The position numbers and the translations under genes were made by a program. The notes beneath the pieces were generated by a model that was given only the letters and a program-made list of their open reading frames with translations, did no database searches and had not been told where the DNA came from. A DNA stretch of 64,000 bases. Source: Porites lobata (Eukaryota > Cnidaria > Anthozoa > Scleractinia > Poritidae). This document shows, one piece after another, positions 58,424 to 64,000 of the stretch (the stretch's first letter is position 1; the number at the start of each line of letters is the position of its first letter). The stretch spans positions 21,001-85,000 of the forward strand of contig CALNXK010000566.1 of assembly GCA_942486035.1 (NCBI GenBank), written 5' to 3'.

Positions 58424-61400
58424 TCATCTTAGCAGTTTTGAACAGTCACTTGCGTGCAAAAGCATTCTCGTGTCAGCCTCTTCATGATCGGATGATAAAT
58501 GAAGCAAAGGAGTTTCTTGATTTTGAGTGACAGCGAACGTGTCATCGCTGTGAATGAAACACCCTGCCAACACCAATTTCTGGTCCCCTGCAAGCCTTGT
58601 CTTTGCCATCTCTTTCCACGTACTCCCAAGAAACGCCTTTAGGTTGGTCTTGTTCACAGTGTTGGAGATGAAGTTTTGCCACTTCTCGGGAACTGGAGTG
58701 GATGGGCCCGATATTCGCACCTCAAAGCTTGATGATGATCCCCTTCGAGCACGCTCTGCTTCCTTGATCGAGTCTTCCTTGTCATAGCGATCAAAAACTA
58801 CATCCACACGATTACAGCCATTATTTCCGAGATGCGCGGTTATCAACTGGAAGTACTTGTTAGCAAGCTCTCCAAACGTGGCCGAGCCTGCGTTCTTCAT
58901 CATTTGCACCACTGCCATGCCATCTATGACATACGCAGTTGACATTCTGTCATCTACTGGTAGTCTAGGTAGCGCTTGTACTTGTTCCTCGAGTATCCCC
59001 AAGAACACACTTTTAGTAGTTTTCCGTAACGATCCATCAGGATGAGCCAGTGCCCAAGGGACAGAGTCCAGCTAGTACTTTAACACTTCTCTCAAGTCGA
59101 TATCCCTTGACTGTGAAGCTATCAAAAGCCGCCCAAACAAGTTAAGTTGTCCGCGTTTACTGTTACAAGCTTCTCATCCACGGACTTAACCTTTGCTTTC
59201 TTTGACAAACTTGCAAAGGTTTTTATGTTCATCTTTTCCATCGGTTCCCAAAACGCAACTTCATTGGTATTGATACGCATGCTCACAAATAACTCCATCC
59301 TCGCTGCTCCTAGACATTGGGCATCAACAAGTTGCTCTGATATCTCCTCTAGCATAACTACTCCCGTAGCAAGGTTCATTAGTGGAACGTCCTCTCTGTA
59401 CGCATCTTCATCGAACGGATTAGACATCACTGTCTGCAGAGTGTGTATGACCTTCTTGATGTCATTTTCGTCTCTTTGAACTGTGACTTTTGATGATTCC
59501 TTGTGTGAACTTCTTGTAGATTCATCCAAATCTATCATCCTTTTGGTAGCAGTCGTGGTTGCTGTTCTCTCGTGTGCTGTCAAAAACCATTTTTGGAGAG
59601 CGCTTGGCCTTTGCGTAATACCGATTACGCCACCTTTAGTTTTACTGTCAAGGTTAATGCTCTGTTCGAGAGCTATGTCCGTCCAGACTTGGTTAAATGA
59701 CTGTGACGTTGACCTGCTGAAAGTGTGGTTTCCTCTAAGGAACTCGTTGTAGACATCTAGAGCTTTTTCTTGCAGACTGCGCATATCCACAATATACACG
59801 GGTAGCCACCGGGATAAATTCAAGCCATCCATTGCAAAAAAATAAGGAATCATCTTTGTTGTAACCTTTAGATGTAGCTCCCAGTCACCCTCTCGTTCTT
59901 CTCGAATGAACTCTAGGAGAAGGAGAATCATCTCGATGTACTTGTCCCAAAACTTGAAAAGTTTCGATGACGTTTCTTGTTTAAACCGTGTCAATAAGTC
60001 CTCAACGCGAGTGGCGGTGTTACAAAGGAGCAAATAGGTCTCTTTCTTCTCCTCAGCTGTTGTTGCTGTTCTGTAGCGCTCTATGACAGAGTCAACAAGA
60101 TTTAGAATCGGACCTCATTCCCTTTCGACTTCTCCACCTCCTCCTTTACTAACCCAGGAGCAAAATGCGTCTCATTTCAAACGCAGTAGTGCCTCCATAA
60201 TCAATTTGCGTCCTCTAATTCCCCTGTTACACGATTTGTCCTGCAATAGTGTCATAGTAGAGCTCTATCCGTAGAGGCCAGACTCTATAAACACATCCTC
60301 TAAGCTACTCTCCTGGAACATCTTTCCGATCAAGGCCAAATAATTGAGGGCAATGTGAAATCCCCCTAAGCAAATCACCAGGTTTTGGAACTCTTCTAGA
60401 TAACGCCAGTGGATTTCCTTTGCCTTGGAATAAATTGCCAGATCAAATGTGATTACTGCAGTGCTCTGCTGGAGATGTTTGGACATTTCTTGCACTGTTT
60501 TAAGTACCGTATAGATGGTACTGTACTCTGTTGGCGATCCAGCAATCATCGGGCAGTACCCAATGACGGTACGAGGGAACGTGATGGAAGACATTTCGAC
60601 ATTGAATGCGCTCCATTCGGAAACTGATTGCTCTCCATAGGTATCATCGGCCTTCAATACGTTTTTTCTATTGAGCCTGAGCAGAAACCATGCCAGTTCT
60701 CTTACAATCTAAGTTGTTGTGCAATCCTCTCTTAATTCAAAGCTCTCTTCTGCCCTTCCTACGAATGAGGTCAAGGCAGGACGCTTACCATGCACACTGC
60801 ACTCGTGCATGAGTTGACCCTGAACTGACTGCTCTAAAGATCGTCTCCTAGAGGAGTGGTCGGCCTGGATCTTCGGTGGAAGTTGGGGTCCAAAGGGCTG
60901 ACGCTGATACACTACTAGCGTTGTGGCGTGTGTGGTTTGTTTGCCATCTAGAGTTTCCTCATTGAAGTCATTATTGTCGGCAGCGAATTGGAAAAATGGG
61001 CCGGCGGTAATGTTTGATGGGATGACTACTCTAGTTTGTTGGCTCCGTGCCTCCATCTCTCTTGCCCACGCTGTGCTTACGATTTCGACATCATCATATG
61101 AAGAGCAGTGCCCAATTCTGTTTAACAAAGTAACGACTTCCTTAGACCCTGTTAAATGATGTACGGTGACTGCCAAACCTATGTGTTTCGATGTTTTCAC
61201 CTGACTATTGGACGCGGCATGAATTATATCCTTACCTTGCATAACTACGCGTCTTCCTTTCTCAGCACTAAGAGTAGATCCATCCGACACGTTAGTAGCT
61301 TTTTTGTCTTGCCTAGAGATAACCTCTGAAAGAAAACTGTAAAGGCTTTCCGGTATTAGACACCTGCCCTTCTCTATGGACACATCGTATACACACAATG

Positions 61401-62162
61401 GCTTGATTGAAATACCATTGCACTGTTTGATGTCATTCTTTATTATCTGTGCTGCTTGGTACAAAATGGTAGCTTTATCCTGTTCCATTTCCTGTCTCAT
61501 GTCCTCATCGACTTCAAAATTTTCACTGGAATGCTGAGAGACAGATGTTTTTGCTATGTCTGTAACTGAAAAATGACTGGAATAAATTAATTCGGGCTTC
61601 GAAGGGTCTTTCAGCTTCTCGATGACTATTTGGTCTAAGAAATGGCCGCTCATTCTTCTTTTGAGCTTTTCGCTGCGATAATTGCTGCAAGAAGTGCCTT
61701 TGACTTTCAATACCTGCTTATAGCGGTCTAGCAAATAGCTCATGTCATAAATCTTTCCTTCAGATAATCCAGGAGTAATTTCATCCACTAACATAGCAAC
61801 CGCTGCGGAATATACACACTCCTCCTCCTCTTCATTGTCTTCCTTGTATCTGAGACATTTTGGGTTTGTCTTACTGACATATTTGCTTCGAAATTTTCCA
61901 TGATACTTCGCTTCTTTCGCTATGAAATCAACGCCTTTGATATTTATAAGCAATCGCTGGTCATCACGAGCAATGGCAGCATCTACAATCGCTTGACAAG
62001 AATCAAAGCTGGCAACACTTATAAGCTCTTTTACGCCTTTGTACTTCTTTTTTTGGCAAAATATACATATTGGCCAGTCTACACTTTCATATGTGGACCT
62101 GGAAGTCCTTTCTACTTTTCCCTTCTTGGCTTCTTGTGCCTCATCTTCAGAATCCGCCATAT
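58424..62162 (-). pseudogene. Decayed long ORF of an unnamed family (Cys-rich N-term, PIN-like C-term)
   Basis: Open parts on the minus strand are 60709-62160 (483 aa, ATG at 62160), 60265-60657, 59122-60033 (303 aa) and 58424-59008. The first three share one frame and are separated only by single stops (TAG at 60709, TAG after ESGLYG, a TGA where Trp is likely, and one more TGA). The last is reached by one frameshift near 59121 and one TAG, so this was a single ORF of well over 1200 codons. The N-terminus has CIFCQKK and KYHGKF, like a zinc-binding motif that has lost one Cys. The middle has LGGFHIALNYLALIGK. The end has IDGMAVVQMM, VVFDRYD and DHEEADTRMLLHA, acidic motifs spaced as in PIN/FEN-like nucleases (inference). 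I recall similar multi-copy, unnamed proteins in coral genomes. The function is unknown and this copy is dead and 3'-truncated. Confidence 0.7.
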
Positions 62163-63430
62163 CTAATATTTTAGAGGAGGAAAACTATCTATCACAATTT
62201 TACCGACAAAATGTTTTCAAGTGTTACTAAAGCAAGCACACCGGGGAATTCTCTATATATACAGTATATGTATATCTAAAAAGGGTAATTGCTTTACAAT
62301 TTATAATTAAAGATTGGATTGGTTATAAAAACAAGGACTATTGTTTTCCATTTTCACAAAAAACTTACAGAGATTATAAAGAACAATTTTCTTTAGATCA
62401 TGAGCTCATTAAAATAATCAACTAATCAACGATGAAAAATCTTTTAACCTACACCTAGCACCTCAACAATAAAAAATATTGTTTAACGCGATTAAAAGTA
62501 GCAAAATGGAAGCAAAAAAACAAATAATTCTTACCTTTTGAAGATTAAATCATTCCCGCAGTTAAAATGGCGGATGCTACTTGCAAAGCAATTTGGGATA
62601 TGCATCAAAGGCATCATGGAAATGGAAAGGCGGAATGGATAAGAAATAAACTTAAGAGAATTTAAGGAAAAAATAACCCACATAAAAGTTGATTGTAAAA
62701 GCTTTAAGAGCAAAACTAAGCAACTAAAAATTAAGTATTTCAATAATTTTGTATTAAATTTTCAGTACAATACTCATGAAAGAAAGCAAACACCCTCTCA
62801 AGACACAGAGATAATAATAACGTCAAATATAACAATACCGTTTCAAAACATATGTATTTGTATCCAAGATCTTTACTAAAGATTGTGCAGTGATTAACAT
62901 TTCTAGAAACACACTAAAAAAATACCTATAACGAGTAGTTTGTGTTGATACTGTATCACATTTTAGCCAAATGATTGTATCTTTAGGCATATGAGGAAAA
63001 AGTTTAGGGAGTCATTCAGCATTCCTCAAACCGGTAAAAAAAAATATATTTCATTTTTCTTATTCAACCCATATCTCTGTTCGATCTTCTTTAAAAGGGG
63101 CATTGCTTACAAAAAACGCATCTTAGCAACCTTTGCCATGGAAACAAGGATCATTTCGCGAAAATGTTCTAAAAGAGCTTATAAAGGTTCATGACTTTCC
63201 ATAGTTTCATCTTTGAACAACGTTTAATCTTTAAGACATGATTTTTCAAAGGTTTTAATTGGTACCAATAGGAAAATAGGGTTTAGAGACAATTATGACA
63301 ACTATCTTGATTCGTTACAAGACAATGGAATGGTTTGATTTGCAAATTTGTAAAAAATCTTATACAAACGGTTCTCGAGAATTAGTAAATATCAATTGGA
63401 AGCACATTCTAAGTACATCGGCAATGTATA
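62163..63430. other. Upstream of the long ORF; possible 5' UTR intron
   Basis: A minus-strand acceptor (CTCTAAAATATTAG, ending at 62163) lies two bases before the ATG, and a good donor (AAAAG then GTAAGAATT) lies at 62534. A non-coding first exon ending at 62535 is therefore plausible. The rest of the region shows no gene. Confidence 0.35.
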
Positions 63431-63556
63431 TTTGTTGCGGAAGTCAAAACATCCGTTATTATTGACGTTAGACCCCATGCACAGAGTTTCCTTATAAACC
63501 GTTACTATGGTAACGCCAAAAAAGCACAAAATACACCTGAGATCGTAGCTCTTATC
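63431..63556 (-). repeat. Inverted copy of 56914-57034
   Basis: The counterpart of the left copy, in opposite orientation, with the same internal order when reverse-complemented. See 56914-57034. Confidence 0.8.
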
Positions 63557-63569
63557 AATAAATTTGTAG

Positions 63570-63845
63570 GCTCAAAGAAAGATTTTGGGTCCGAAAATCA
63601 GACCCAAAAAAACTATCCATCGTCGTCCACAAGCCAGAAATAATAGACTGAAAGAAAACTTTGGAGTCCGAAATCGGACTAAAAAAATATTCATCCATAT
63701 CGTCGTCCACAACCCAGAAATGGTAGACTGAAAGAAAAATTTGGGGTCCGAAAATCAGACTCAAAAAATATCCATCGTCGTCCACGACCCATAAATGGTG
63801 GACTGAAAGAAAAATGTGGGGTCCGAAAATCGGACTCAAAAATAA
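63570..63845. repeat. Minisatellite, period about 75-80 bp, ~3.5 copies
   Basis: GGGTCCGAAAATC-type words start at 63591, 63668, 63748 and 63823. Each unit also has CCATCGTCGTCCAC and GACTGAAAGAAAA. The units differ by small indels. Minus-strand frames through it are repeat-derived. Confidence 0.9.
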
Positions 63846-64000
63846 AGATAACAGCGCTTAATTTCCTGGCTGTTAGTCGCAATTTACTTAACACCAAATA
63901 ATATTTCTGCTTATTACGAAGCCTTCTTTATTTCTACTTATCACGAAAATTTGTTTTGTTGAGAAGGACGACCAACACGCTTCTATCAACGGAATAAAAA

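Noticed and set aside
59147..59752. Plus-strand frames over the long ORF
   Set aside because: Antisense shadows of the minus-strand family with the better motif content.
1..64000. CRISPR arrays, bacterial operons, tRNA or rRNA genes
   Set aside because: No regular spacer-repeat array, no ribosome-binding/operon structure and no cloverleaf B-box motif found by eye; gene structure is clearly spliced eukaryotic.

Overview
The window looks like nuclear DNA of a cnidarian, most likely an anthozoan such as a stony coral. It is AT-rich, with small exons, long introns, GT-AG splice sites and a very high load of short inverted-repeat transposons. The gene content also fits: a receptor tyrosine kinase with many phase-1 Ig exons, a C-type lectin, and decayed non-LTR retroelement pieces of a kind I recall from coral genomes. 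The organism call is inference; no rRNA, tRNA or organelle marker is present.

Layout. (1) 1-10.4 kb: repeats, including two elements with perfect 9-bp target-site duplications (2743-3299 and 8597-9955) and a decayed reverse-transcriptase gene on the minus strand (6150-7690). (2) 10.4-18.3 kb, minus strand: a C-type-lectin gene with three supported exons. Its lectin exon has two possible starts: splicing from a far exon at 18139-18259, or an ATG just upstream that encodes a second plausible signal peptide. (3) 18.3-23.2 kb: mostly featureless DNA. (4) 23.2-28.3 kb: a truncated tandem duplicate of the kinase end of the next gene, bounded by direct repeats, hit by a 1.8-kb transposon and carrying a broken splice acceptor. 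(5) 28.3-33.4 kb: repeats, including a 1.34-kb element with arms of about 350 bp. (6) 33.5-52.2 kb, minus strand: a nearly complete receptor tyrosine kinase gene with Ig domains, a membrane segment, a juxtamembrane region and a full kinase domain. The kinase residues are intact, but there is one in-frame TAA just before the glycine loop. The first (signal-peptide) exon was not found. (7) 52.3-57 kb: little coding, with a CT microsatellite and a decayed LINE piece. (8) 57.9-62.6 kb, minus strand: a decayed long ORF of an unnamed family, with a Cys-rich N-terminus and a C-terminal part whose acidic motifs resemble PIN-like nucleases. (9) 63.5-64 kb: a minisatellite with a period of about 77 bp.

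The two live-looking loci encode cell-surface or secreted proteins: a lectin-domain protein and an Ig-domain receptor kinase. The main story is gene turnover: partial tandem duplication of a kinase, a premature stop, a decayed Ig exon, and a receptor C-terminal tail encoded by an exonised palindromic repeat in both copies. All exon boundaries were read by eye from splice signals and reading phase; no alignment or database search was possible.
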